64,000 nt of DNA from Clostridia bacterium (GTDB lineage Bacteria > Bacillota_A > Clostridia > Christensenellales > Aristaeellaceae), in contig JAFWQM010000009.1 of assembly GCA_017509065.1 (NCBI GenBank), positions 1 through 64,000 of the forward strand, given 5' to 3'. The notes beneath the pieces are model-generated. The model saw nothing but the letters and a program-made list of their open reading frames with translations, made no database searches and was not told the DNA's origin. The position numbers and the translations under genes were made by a program. Shown here piece after piece: positions 50,240 to 58,618 of the stretch (position 1 is the first letter of the stretch; each line of letters begins with the position of its first letter).

Positions 50240-51088
50240 TTATTCAGCCTTGGGAGCGAAGAAGCTGATCGGGGTCGCGCCGGTCATGGCGTCGGCGGCG
50301 AGCAGGGTGATCGGCACGTCTTCGATGCTCAGGGTGGTGAATTCACCGACGCGGCCGCTCTCGGTCACATACTTGAAGGTGAGGGCATGATGGCCGTCCG
50401 CATCGCCGGGGATGTTCCTGGTAATATACACCACTTCGTCGGGGGCAAGGCCATTTTCGATCCAGTTCGGGCCGTCATCGCCTTCCGCGTTGTAGGCGAC
50501 GTAGAGTTCCTTCACGGTTTCGCCGGTCTTGTTGTACACGGTGTAGTGGCCGGTCTGGATGTTGGCAGCCACGTCAGCGGCGGCAATGATGCCCTTGAGG
50601 TAGCCCAGGGTGTCGGCCAGGGTCGCGCCGGAAATCACATCCACGCCGGCGGCGTCGGCCTTGTCAAAGGCATACTCTTCCAGTTCGTAGATGGTCTTGC
50701 CGGCCACGAAAGCTTCGATGGCCTGCCAGCTCACCAGCAGCTCCTGGGTCGCGCCGCCGCGGGAAGCCATGTTGCCGCTGTAGAAGGCGTTGTTCACGCG
50801 CTTGGAGCCGAGCACTTTGCCATCTTCATTGCCGACAATGTTCGCGCCGAAAGCTGCGTCGCTGTTGGGCACGCCCACGACGCCTTCGCCGCTCATCACC
50901 TGGTATTCGTCGATCCAGGCGGCGAGAACGGTTTCATTCTGCACGGCGACGGTGATCACGGCGAACGCCTGCTGACCGTGCGCGGCGTACTGCACCTGAC
51001 CCAGCTTCACAGGGGCTTCTTCAGCCACGGCGGCGAACGAACACAGAATCATCAGACAGGCCAGGGTCAGCGCAAGGATTTTTTTCAT
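50240..51088 (-). CDS. Exported FMN-binding-like protein with two possible flavinylation motifs
   Basis: A 282-residue exported protein; the start at 51088 gives a clean signal peptide (to AEE, residue about 24) behind AAGGAGG nine bases upstream, while the longer frame begins at the promoter. Residues about 28-170 follow an FMN-binding (NqrC/RnfG-like) domain layout ending in DVISGATLADTLGYLKGI, where D150-V-I-S-G-A-T156 matches the ApbE-type motif D-x-x-S/T-G-A-S/T. A second copy, D266-A-M-T-G-A-T272, occurs near the end. If both are used, two flavins would be linked to one secreted protein. No apbE gene is in the window. Confidence 0.75.
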   Translation of the reverse strand: MKKILALTLACLMILCSFAAVAEEAPVKLGQVQYAAHGQQAFAVITVAVQNETVLAAWIDEYQVMSGEGVVGVPNSDAAFGANIVGNEDGKVLGSKRVNNAFYSGNMASRGGATQELLVSWQAIEAFVAGKTIYELEEYAFDKADAAGVDVISGATLADTLGYLKGIIAAADVAANIQTGHYTVYNKTGETVKELYVAYNAEGDDGPNWIENGLAPDEVVYITRNIPGDADGHHALTFKYVTESGRVGEFTTLSIEDVPITLLAADAMTGATPISFFAPKAE

Positions 51089-51134
51089 CGGAATATCCTC
51101 CTTTATTTTTTGAGCTTTTCGCTCTCTTGTGTTC

Positions 51135-51163
51135 ATTATACAGTATCCACGGCGGTATTTCAA
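51135..51163 (-). promoter_or_regulatory. Promoter of the FMN-binding-like gene
   Basis: On the minus strand TTGAAA, 17 bases, TATAAT, about 45 bases before the ATG. Confidence 0.75.
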
Positions 51164-51333
51164 TTGCTAAATAGTGGAAACTGTATATTTCATATTCTAT
51201 TCACAGACGGTAAAGAGAGGCTAATAAGATTAAGAAATACTTACTTCTGCTGATAAAGCAGAACGGACGCTTCGGGAAGGAGCGCTGAGTGCTTTTCAGG
51301 GAAGAAGAAACTGTTTTTTACCATAAAGCATAA

Positions 51334-51373
51334 ATAAACCGCCGCGGAATCAATGCCGCGGCGGCTTGTTTAT
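51334..51373 (-). terminator. Terminator after the MoaF-like gene
   Basis: ACCGCCGCGG and CCGCGGCGG arms with an AT-rich outer stem. It ends the minus-strand GH95 operon. Confidence 0.8.
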
Positions 51374-51408
51374 CGTGAAAAATACATCATGGCGCGGTCT
51401 CTTCCGCG

Positions 51409-52230
51409 TTAGATCGTGTTGGGACTATCCGCGGTTTCAGTTTCCAGCGTTTCCGTATAGATCCTTCCCTCCGCATGGATGAAGCCCCACACGCGTTTCC
51501 CTGGTGCGACGCGAAGAAAGTTCCGCCCGATGTCGGTCAGGTTTTCGATGTCCATGAGCAGCAGCAGGTTGCTGCCTCCGGCAGCCGGATTGCGGCGGTT
51601 GATGTTGTCCTCCGTCACGCCCATCAGGTAAACGCCCTCGCGTATTTTCACGTATACAGCGGGTTCCTCGTAAATCGGGTCGTCGATCAGCGGCGAATCA
51701 TCTCCGTCGGGACGGCGCAAAGCCTGGGCGCGGCAGAAGTGATCCAGATAGATGTGGGCGTTCACGAAGCCGTTGTAGTATGTCCAGGCGATCTTTTTCC
51801 CCGTCAGGTCGCAGGTGAAGCAGTGCCGCCGCCAGGGCAGCTCCTGTCCGTCCCGCTTGACGGCGCCGAAGGTATAGTCCGTTTTCGCCAGGTTGGGCCG
51901 GGCGGGAAACCCGCCGAAAACCGTGCGCGCGCGAGTGACCAGACCGTTGTCTTCGTCTATTACCAGCGTGACGCAGCAATAACCCAGCGGGTCCGGCTCC
52001 TCGTACGCGATCAGGCGCAGGGTGTTCCGCATGGTCAGGCTGCCGTAGTGCAGCCAGTCGGGCGTTTTTCCCTTCTTCATGCGGATCAGGTCTTCACCGG
52101 TTGAAAAGCTGTACAGCTCTTCCTCGCCGCTGTCGTATACAATGTGCATTGCGGTTCCAGCCAGACGGTAATCCAGCGTGCGGATAAATCGCTCGTCTCC
52201 CGCGAAATGAATGCCGTTCGCGGTGGGCAT
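51409..52230 (-). CDS. MoaF-like (calycin fold) protein, paralogue 1
   Basis: A 273-residue soluble protein. Two halves with calycin-type features are visible; the second holds DLTGKKIAWTYYNGFVNAHIYLDHF and YVKIREGVYLMGVTED, with NLLLLMDIENLTDIGR at the end. These match the MoaF C-terminal domain and resemble phenolic acid decarboxylases in layout. The same pattern occurs in the two genes at 56553 and 57466. It lies 14 bases behind GH95. AAGGGGAG precedes the ATG. The name MoaF comes from the family; a role in molybdenum cofactor is doubtful here. Confidence 0.75.
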   Translation of the reverse strand: MPTANGIHFAGDERFIRTLDYRLAGTAMHIVYDSGEEELYSFSTGEDLIRMKKGKTPDWLHYGSLTMRNTLRLIAYEEPDPLGYCCVTLVIDEDNGLVTRARTVFGGFPARPNLAKTDYTFGAVKRDGQELPWRRHCFTCDLTGKKIAWTYYNGFVNAHIYLDHFCRAQALRRPDGDDSPLIDDPIYEEPAVYVKIREGVYLMGVTEDNINRRNPAAGGSNLLLLMDIENLTDIGRNFLRVAPGKRVWGFIHAEGRIYTETLETETADSPNTI

Positions 52231-52244
52231 GCCGATCTCCCCTT

Positions 52245-54596
52245 TCAGCGAAGAAGGTATTCTTTCCCGGCCTGCGCCTGGAATTTAAAGCCGTACTCCG
52301 TTGTTTCCATTTGCACAGGCTGGCCGGAAAGAAGGATTTCGCTCACGCTGTCCGCACGGATCTCGATCGTTCCGTCCAGTTGAGGCCGTAGGATCGCTTC
52401 GGTCAGCTTTCCGTCCTCCCAGCTTATATCCGCTTTCACCGCGCCGCGCGCGGCAAGGCCCGTCACGCTGCCGCTCTGCCAGGCGGGCGGCAGGGCGGGG
52501 AGCAGATGAATGATACCGGTATGGCTCTGAATCAGGGCTTCGGCGATACCCGCCACCGCGCCAAGGTTGCCGTCAATTTGGAAAATACGCCGTCCGTTGA
52601 AGAAGCTGTCCGCCGCCTTGCCTACCATCTTGTCAATGGCCTTTCCAGTGGTTTCACCGTCCAACTGCCGCGCGTACTGGCAGATGCGCCAGGCCAGGGG
52701 CCACGCGCCACCGTCGGCTCCGTGATCCACACGCAGGTCGATGGACTTCCGCACGGCGCGCATCAGCTCGGGGGTGTCCTTCCAGTTCATCTGAGCGCTG
52801 GGATAGGCGGCGTAGAGGTGGGAAATATGGCCCATGCCCGGGGTTTTCTCCGGCACCTCCGTGCGCCATTCCAGCAGCTGCCCCTTGGAGCCGATCTGAT
52901 CTTCGGGCAGCAGCGCGGCGGCGCGGCGGAATTCCTCCGTCCATTCGTCCTGAGCATCCAATAATGTATCCGCCTCGATACATGCGCCGAACAGATCCCG
53001 CAAAATCTGATTGTCCATGGCCGGGCCGGCGCAGATGGGGGAGTCGTAGCCGTCGGGCAGGAGATAGCGGTTTTCGGGCGACAGGGAGGGGCAGGTGACC
53101 AGGTGGCCCGTGCCGTCGTCGGTAAGGAAGTCCACGAAGAAGATGGCGAATTCCCGCATGACGGGCTGCCACTCCCGCAGGAAGTCCAGGTCGCGGGTGA
53201 AGAGGAAATGCTCCCACAGGTGCATCGCCATCCACGCGCCGCCCGCCGTCCAGGAGGTGGAGGCCATATACTGATCCTGCGGCGCGGTGTCGCCGTAGTA
53301 GTCCGTGTTATGGTGGCAGACGGAGCCTCGCGCACCGTACATCACGCGGGCGGTCTTTTTGCCGCGCTCGCAGACGGTCTTGATGAGGGAGAACATGGAC
53401 TCGTGGGTCTCGCTGAGATTGCAGACCTCGGCGGGCCAGTAGTTCATCTGAATGTTGATGTTGGTGGTGTATTTGCTGTCCCACATGGGCGCGAAATCCT
53501 TGCACCAGATGCCCTGCAGGTTCAGCGCGGCGGAATCTTCCCTGCCACCGGAGAGCATCAGATACCGTCCGAAAGCGAAATACAGCGCGGCCAGGCCGGG
53601 GTCGGACTGCCCTTCTTTCACGGCGGCAATGCGTTCGTTTACAGGCGCGTCGGAAGCATTGGGCAGGGTCAGCACGCAGCGCCGCATGAGCATCTCGAAA
53701 TCGTCGGTGTGGCGTCTGAGCAATGCGTCAAACCCCTTTTTCCGCGCGGCGTTTACGGTATCCAGCGCCCAGGAAAGCGGGTCTTGCTCCCGGTTGTCCG
53801 TGGCGGAAGCCAGGTAAAGACAGACGCAGGAAGCATTTTCCGTATACAGCTGCGTATAACTGTCGGATACGTCGCCGTCGGAATCCATGGCCAGCGCCAG
53901 GCCGAACACGGTGCCGCCCGCGTTGCCGGATGCGGTGAGTGTGCTTTCGTCCACTGTGTGGTTGGTGTCCAGGAACATGCTGCCCCAACCGCCCGCGCGA
54001 ATCATCTTGCCGGGGCGGCGCGGGTCAGGCACCATGCCCTCAAAGATATAGCCGCGGTCATAGCGGACATTCAGCAGCAGCGTGCCGGGCCGGTCGGCGG
54101 TGAAGCGGATGCACATCACCTGATCGGGGTGGGAGATAAAGCATTCGCGGGCAAAATGCACGCCATTCTCTGTCCACGTCACACGATGAATGCCGCGCAT
54201 CAAGTCCAGTTCCCGCCTGTAATCCTCCGCGCCTTGGCTGTTGGGGGCCCAGCCCGCCGAGAAGGGGGAGAGGCAGTTGACGCCAATGTCCAGCTCGCCC
54301 AGGGATTCGTAATGCCGCATGGAGTACGGCGCGCCCAGCATGTACCGCTGGATCAGGTCTTCCGCCTCGCGAATCTCCCCGGCGAACACGCGCCTGCGGA
54401 TTTCCGGCAGCGCGTCCTTCAGGCGCGGATTGTCCCGCTCCATGGCCTTGCCGTACCACAGGCTGTCTTCATTCAACTGAATCCGTTCCACTTTGGTGTG
54501 TCCGTACACCATCGCGCCCAGCCGTCCGTTGCCCAGCGGCAGCGCGTCGCACCAGGCGTCCGCGGGTTTCCCATACCACATTTTCATTTCCGTCAT
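52245..54596 (-). CDS. Glycoside hydrolase family 95-like alpha-L-fucosidase/galactosidase
   Basis: A 783-residue cytoplasmic enzyme. The N-terminal domain begins WYGKPADAWCDALPLGNGRL and continues IQLNEDSLWYGK, the classic GH95 start. The (alpha/alpha)6 catalytic domain has NINIQMNYWPAEVCNLSE, and the C-terminal beta domain follows. Family members remove alpha-1,2-L-fucose or alpha-L-galactose residues with inversion. The ATG at 54596 follows GGAGG; an upstream ATG at 54635 would overlap the binding-protein gene. Sixteen bases separate it from that gene. Confidence 0.93.
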   Translation of the reverse strand: MTEMKMWYGKPADAWCDALPLGNGRLGAMVYGHTKVERIQLNEDSLWYGKAMERDNPRLKDALPEIRRRVFAGEIREAEDLIQRYMLGAPYSMRHYESLGELDIGVNCLSPFSAGWAPNSQGAEDYRRELDLMRGIHRVTWTENGVHFARECFISHPDQVMCIRFTADRPGTLLLNVRYDRGYIFEGMVPDPRRPGKMIRAGGWGSMFLDTNHTVDESTLTASGNAGGTVFGLALAMDSDGDVSDSYTQLYTENASCVCLYLASATDNREQDPLSWALDTVNAARKKGFDALLRRHTDDFEMLMRRCVLTLPNASDAPVNERIAAVKEGQSDPGLAALYFAFGRYLMLSGGREDSAALNLQGIWCKDFAPMWDSKYTTNINIQMNYWPAEVCNLSETHESMFSLIKTVCERGKKTARVMYGARGSVCHHNTDYYGDTAPQDQYMASTSWTAGGAWMAMHLWEHFLFTRDLDFLREWQPVMREFAIFFVDFLTDDGTGHLVTCPSLSPENRYLLPDGYDSPICAGPAMDNQILRDLFGACIEADTLLDAQDEWTEEFRRAAALLPEDQIGSKGQLLEWRTEVPEKTPGMGHISHLYAAYPSAQMNWKDTPELMRAVRKSIDLRVDHGADGGAWPLAWRICQYARQLDGETTGKAIDKMVGKAADSFFNGRRIFQIDGNLGAVAGIAEALIQSHTGIIHLLPALPPAWQSGSVTGLAARGAVKADISWEDGKLTEAILRPQLDGTIEIRADSVSEILLSGQPVQMETTEYGFKFQAQAGKEYLLR

Positions 54597-54612
54597 GATT
54601 TGCCTCCTTTGC

Positions 54613-56286
54613 TCAGTTCGTGATGTATTCGTCATAGGCTTGCTGCAAAAGCGATTGATAATCCCGCATCCCCAGCACGTCCAGCATGGACAGGTAAGCG
54701 TTCCAGTCGCTGTCCAGGTTCATGTAATCTGTAATGAAGTAAATGGTGCTCTGGCGCACGTACTGCCCGATGGCGGACTGATAATTCACCAGCTTCTTGG
54801 ATGCTTCCTCGGACGAAACGATGTTGGGATACACGCTGTCCTTTCCGGGGCTGTACTGTTCATATAATTCAGCGCATTTCCACAGCTCGTTTTCCCCGTT
54901 GAAGGTGCCCTCACCTACCAGCGCGCCTTTGCGGAAGCTGTCGAAGTTGGAGCAGATCTGCACGTCGGCGGGCCAATACTGCTGTTTGTCGCGGGGGATG
55001 CCCTGGTTTTCCCAGAGGAAGCGGTAGATGGCGGGGGAATCGTCGATGCCCATTCCGTCGTCCGCCTCGCACCACACCCAGTCAATTCCCTCCTGGCCGA
55101 AGTTCTGCACCAGCGTGCCTTCGGAGCTCGCCAGCAGGTCAAACAGCTGGATAGCGATATCTGGATAACGGCAGTCACGGGTCAGGAGGCCGTTGCAGTT
55201 GTAGAAGTAATCATAGCCGCTCTGGTAGCTCATGCGCGTGCCGTCCGGGCCGGCCAGCGGCGGCAGGCAAACCCATTCGCTGTAGGTACCGTTGTCGAGG
55301 ACGTGGTCTTCCACCTTGGGAAAGTAGCCGCTCGCCACCGCTCCGACGAGATGCGGTTCGGCTTCCAGGCGGGCGCTGAGCTGCCGCCCGTTCTGGGTGA
55401 ACGCCTGGCTGTGCAGCAGACCTTCCCGGCATAGATCGCGCAGGTAGCGCAGCGCTTCGCGGTAACCCTCCTCCGCCCAGGTACACTTGACCTGGCCATC
55501 GTCCACATAGCAGCCGGGGGCCACGGTCTGGTTGGTGGAGCCGAAAATTGTGTTGTTGTGCACGAAGGAATTGCTCAGGAACGTGATCGGGTCGGTGGCC
55601 CAGCCTTCCGCGATCTGGCCGGTGAGGGGGATTTCATCCTTCAAGCCGTTGCCGTTGGGATCGCTTTCCAATACTTTCCGCAGATAATCGCGGAATTCCT
55701 CCGTCGTTTCCGGCAGCTTACCGCCGCAAAGCGCATCAATCCAGGGCTGGTATACCCACATTCGGGCCTGGTGGGTGAGGTGGAAACATTCGTTCACCGA
55801 GCCGAAGCAGTAGATATGGCCGTCCGGCATGGTCAAATCTTCCCGCCGCCCCGGGCCGCAGATGTCGTTCAACCTGTTCCAGTTTTCGCAGCCCTTTAAG
55901 TATTCGTCCAGCGGCAGCACCACGCCCTCGATCCCGTACAAAGCGCATTCGGCCTTTGACCAGCGGGTGCAGAGCAGGATGTCGGGAAGCTCCGCTTCCG
56001 TTTCCACGCACAGGTTCAACTGCCGCTTGGCATCGCTGCCGCTGAATTCCCGCGTGATTTCCAGGCGCACGTTGGCTTTTTCCTCGATCCAGTCCAGCAC
56101 ATAATTATCGGAAACGCTCACGCTGTCCACGGCGTTGACCACCCAAGCCGTCAGCGTGACGGGGCTTTCCAGCGGGAAGAAGCTGCCGCTTCCCAGGATC
56201 GCCGCCGGGGCGGACTGTTCCCCGGACGCTGCGTATGCGATCAGCGTCGCCAGCACAAGCAGCAGGCACAGCCATCTTTTTTTCAT
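54613..56286 (-). CDS. Oligosaccharide ABC transporter binding protein, LplA type
   Basis: A 557-residue exported binding protein; a signal peptide of about 22 residues without lipobox cysteine (ending YAASGEQ). The type is shown by LDWIEEKANVRLEITREF, DILLCTRWSKAECALYGIEG and the repeated Trp-rich hinge. LplA-type proteins serve the LplB/YtcP-type permeases encoded at 61564-63478, which have a second binding protein gene of their own. The chosen ATG at 56286 follows AAGGTGGTGG; the longer frame would begin upstream of the promoter. Confidence 0.9.
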   Translation of the reverse strand: MKKRWLCLLLVLATLIAYAASGEQSAPAAILGSGSFFPLESPVTLTAWVVNAVDSVSVSDNYVLDWIEEKANVRLEITREFSGSDAKRQLNLCVETEAELPDILLCTRWSKAECALYGIEGVVLPLDEYLKGCENWNRLNDICGPGRREDLTMPDGHIYCFGSVNECFHLTHQARMWVYQPWIDALCGGKLPETTEEFRDYLRKVLESDPNGNGLKDEIPLTGQIAEGWATDPITFLSNSFVHNNTIFGSTNQTVAPGCYVDDGQVKCTWAEEGYREALRYLRDLCREGLLHSQAFTQNGRQLSARLEAEPHLVGAVASGYFPKVEDHVLDNGTYSEWVCLPPLAGPDGTRMSYQSGYDYFYNCNGLLTRDCRYPDIAIQLFDLLASSEGTLVQNFGQEGIDWVWCEADDGMGIDDSPAIYRFLWENQGIPRDKQQYWPADVQICSNFDSFRKGALVGEGTFNGENELWKCAELYEQYSPGKDSVYPNIVSSEEASKKLVNYQSAIGQYVRQSTIYFITDYMNLDSDWNAYLSMLDVLGMRDYQSLLQQAYDEYITN

Positions 56287-56375
56287 GGGGAATCCACCAC
56301 CTTTTCCGATACGCTCACCGCCGAACCGGATGGATATCTTCGATGCCTCCATTATACACGATTCGCTTTGGAAAA

Positions 56376-56407
56376 GATATATGCATCATTTTTCATGATA
56401 TATGCAT
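56376..56407. promoter_or_regulatory. Direct repeat in the divergent control region
   Basis: GATATATGCAT occurs at 56376-56386 and again at 56397-56407, centres 21 bases apart (two helical turns), in an AT-rich region between the two divergent operons. The minus-strand promoter -10 (TATAAT at 56351-56356) is next to it. This fits an AraC-type activator binding site. A plus-strand -10 (TATGAT) lies at 56494-56499. Confidence 0.5.
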
Positions 56408-56552
56408 TCCTTGTTTTCCTGATAAAAAATATTCAATCCTTTCGATTTGTCAAAATTTATGCAAATTTCTCCCACACAGCCCATGATTTGTGCTATGATG
56501 CAGACGAATGAGAACCGAAACGTTTCGGACATACGATAAGGAGGCCCACGAA

Positions 56553-57452
56553 ATGCCTGGCCCTGAAATCCGTTTTCCCAATCCTTTCCTGCCCGAAGCG
56601 CCCTGGAACGGGCTTGAGCAGTTCCGCGAGCCGCTGTGCTACGACCTGAAAGGCCATGCGTTTCAGCTGGTGATGGACAACGGCTGCCGCTACGCCCTGC
56701 ATTTTCTGTCCGAGGAAATGATCGCCTGGGGAGAGCAGGGAAAGGCGCTGCGCTGGGACACCTATGAATGCCTAAAGCTGGATGATGTGACCTACTTCGT
56801 CAACTGGGAAGTGTTCGGCATGGAGCTTCGCACCTGCATCACCCTGGTGCTCGACCTGAAAGCGAATCTGGTCACGGCGGTGCACGCGAAGATCGGCGCG
56901 GTGAAAACGGCCCCGTATCTGGTGACGAACGAGATCATCTTCGGCGCGATCAAGATGCCGGGTCAGCCGCTGAATCCCATGCGCCACGCCTTCACGCCGG
57001 ACCTGACCGGAAAGAACATTTTCTGGCGCTATTCCTCCAACTTCGGTATCACCCACGCTTTCATCACTGAGCATTTCCTCCGCGTGCCCATCGGTCAGCC
57101 GAGGGAACTGCCGCCGGACGCCACGCCGGAGCAGGTCGCGGAGCGGGACAAGGAATACGAGCGCCGCAAAAACCACCTGTTTGAAATCCCCGCTTTCTAC
57201 ATCAAGATTCGCGAGGACGTGTATTTCTTCGGGTTCATCGAGGAAACCGAGTGTCGCCAGAATCCCACCCTCTGCGGCAATAGCCTGATCATGGTGATGG
57301 ACACCAACAAAATCCACGACATCGGCCGCTGCTTCGCCAGCGATTATGAGAACCACTATGCCCCGCAGAACTTTGTTTTCTCCGCTTTCGGCGCGTTCCA
57401 CAACACGCCCGACCTGATCGACGGCATGCCCAGCCCGTACCGGATTTTCTGA
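56553..57452 (+). CDS. MoaF-like (calycin fold) protein, paralogue 2
   Basis: A 299-residue protein whose second half reads DLTGKNIFWRYSSNFGITHAF and IPAFYIKIREDVYFFGFIEE, closing with MDTNKIHDIGRCFA, the same signature as paralogues 1 and 3. The first half has a related strand pattern, so the protein looks like two calycin repeats. AAGGAGG lies eight bases before the ATG at 56553, in preference to the ATG at 56508. It heads the plus-strand operon and is 13 bases ahead of paralogue 3. Confidence 0.75.
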   Translation: MPGPEIRFPNPFLPEAPWNGLEQFREPLCYDLKGHAFQLVMDNGCRYALHFLSEEMIAWGEQGKALRWDTYECLKLDDVTYFVNWEVFGMELRTCITLVLDLKANLVTAVHAKIGAVKTAPYLVTNEIIFGAIKMPGQPLNPMRHAFTPDLTGKNIFWRYSSNFGITHAFITEHFLRVPIGQPRELPPDATPEQVAERDKEYERRKNHLFEIPAFYIKIREDVYFFGFIEETECRQNPTLCGNSLIMVMDTNKIHDIGRCFASDYENHYAPQNFVFSAFGAFHNTPDLIDGMPSPYRIF

Positions 57453-57465
57453 GGAGGGGACAGCG

Positions 57466-58374
57466 ATGAGCCACAAAGAACATGTTATAGGAAAAGAAAT
57501 CTATAATCCTGTTTCTCCCCGCCCCTCTGTGGGCGGCATGAAGCAGTACAAGGTCGCCTCCACCCTGGAGCTTTCGGGCAGGACACTGATTGCCCATCTG
57601 GACGGGCTTGAGCCGGTGTGCGTGCAATTCCTGGACGGAGAAAACCTGCTGTGGGGCCATCCGGGAGAAGCCATGCGCTGGGAAAACTACGAAGCTGCCA
57701 AGGGAGACGAGCGGCTGTATCTGATCAAATTCGTGCTGTCCGGGTCAAAGCCGATCACGCATATCACGCTCATCTGGGACGAGGACACGCGGCTCGTCAC
57801 CTGTGTCAGGGCCGTGCTCGGCGCGGACGCGGAGCAGCCTCGGCTGGTGGACAGCCAGGTGTATTTCGGCGCACAGAAAATCCCCCACGAGCCGCTGACG
57901 GAAAAGCGGCACGGATACACGGAAGATTTGCTGGGCAAGCGCATCGTGTGGCGCTATAACCCCAACGACGAGATCATGCACTGTTACTGCGGCACGGATT
58001 ATTTCCGGCTCGGCCTGTCCAGAAAAATACTGGTGGAGAACGCTTCGGAGGAAGCGAAAGCGCATTATCAGCGCTTCATTGAGCGGCAGGGCATTTATCC
58101 GGTGTACGAGGAACCGGCTTATTACATCAAACTGCGCGAGGGATTCTATCTGTATTCCGTGACGGAAAAGAACGTCAACCGCCTGCTTCCGAAGCAGGGC
58201 GGCAACCAGCTGCTGATTCTGCTGAACGCGCTTCGCGTGCGCTACATCGGCCGGGTGTTCGGGTATCACGAGGACGGCACGTTGGAAAACGACTTCATCG
58301 GCGCGATCGGAAAGTTCTGGCCGGAGCCCGACGAGGTGGAAGCATTGCCTTATCCTGTTTATCAGGCGGAATAA
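57466..58374 (+). CDS. MoaF-like (calycin fold) protein, paralogue 3
   Basis: A 302-residue protein with DLLGKRIVWRYNPNDEIMHCY and YEEPAYYIKLREGFYLYSVT in the second half, then LRVRYIGRVF. The core differs from paralogues 1 and 2, so this is an old divergence. A ribosome binding site GAGGGGACAG precedes it. A 244-base gap follows, containing an eight-base inverted repeat (GTGCAATT at 58390-58397, AATTGCAC at 58423-58430), so GH4 may have its own promoter. Confidence 0.75.
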   Translation: MSHKEHVIGKEIYNPVSPRPSVGGMKQYKVASTLELSGRTLIAHLDGLEPVCVQFLDGENLLWGHPGEAMRWENYEAAKGDERLYLIKFVLSGSKPITHITLIWDEDTRLVTCVRAVLGADAEQPRLVDSQVYFGAQKIPHEPLTEKRHGYTEDLLGKRIVWRYNPNDEIMHCYCGTDYFRLGLSRKILVENASEEAKAHYQRFIERQGIYPVYEEPAYYIKLREGFYLYSVTEKNVNRLLPKQGGNQLLILLNALRVRYIGRVFGYHEDGTLENDFIGAIGKFWPEPDEVEALPYPVYQAE

Positions 58375-58389
58375 AAAACATAACGTTTC

Positions 58390-58430
58390 GTGCAATTAAC
58401 GTTTTTTTAGATATGGGAAAAGAATTGCAC
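58390..58430. promoter_or_regulatory. Inverted repeat before the GH4 gene
   Basis: Perfect GTGCAATT and AATTGCAC arms, 25 bases apart, with two copies of AACGTTT between and beside them. Could be a regulator site or a weak hairpin after the MoaF-like genes. The remainder of the gap to 58618 is AT-rich, with a TATAAA at about 58528. Confidence 0.4.
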
Positions 58431-58618
58431 AGTCATTTCTGACCTTCATCCTGAAAAATGGGTGATATGGCGTAATTTTTTCCAAAAATAAAATTTTGTA
58501 TATTTACTTTTGGGCAAAAAAGGTGTATAAAAGAAGTATCAGAAAAACCAATTTGTCAGTTAAGCATCCCCGGGAAGGATCGGGATGGAACTTATTTGCA
58601 GCAGAAAGGCGAAACGTT

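Noticed and set aside
53103..54623. 506-residue plus-strand frame opposite to GH95
   Set aside because: Antisense to a GH95 gene with full motif support.
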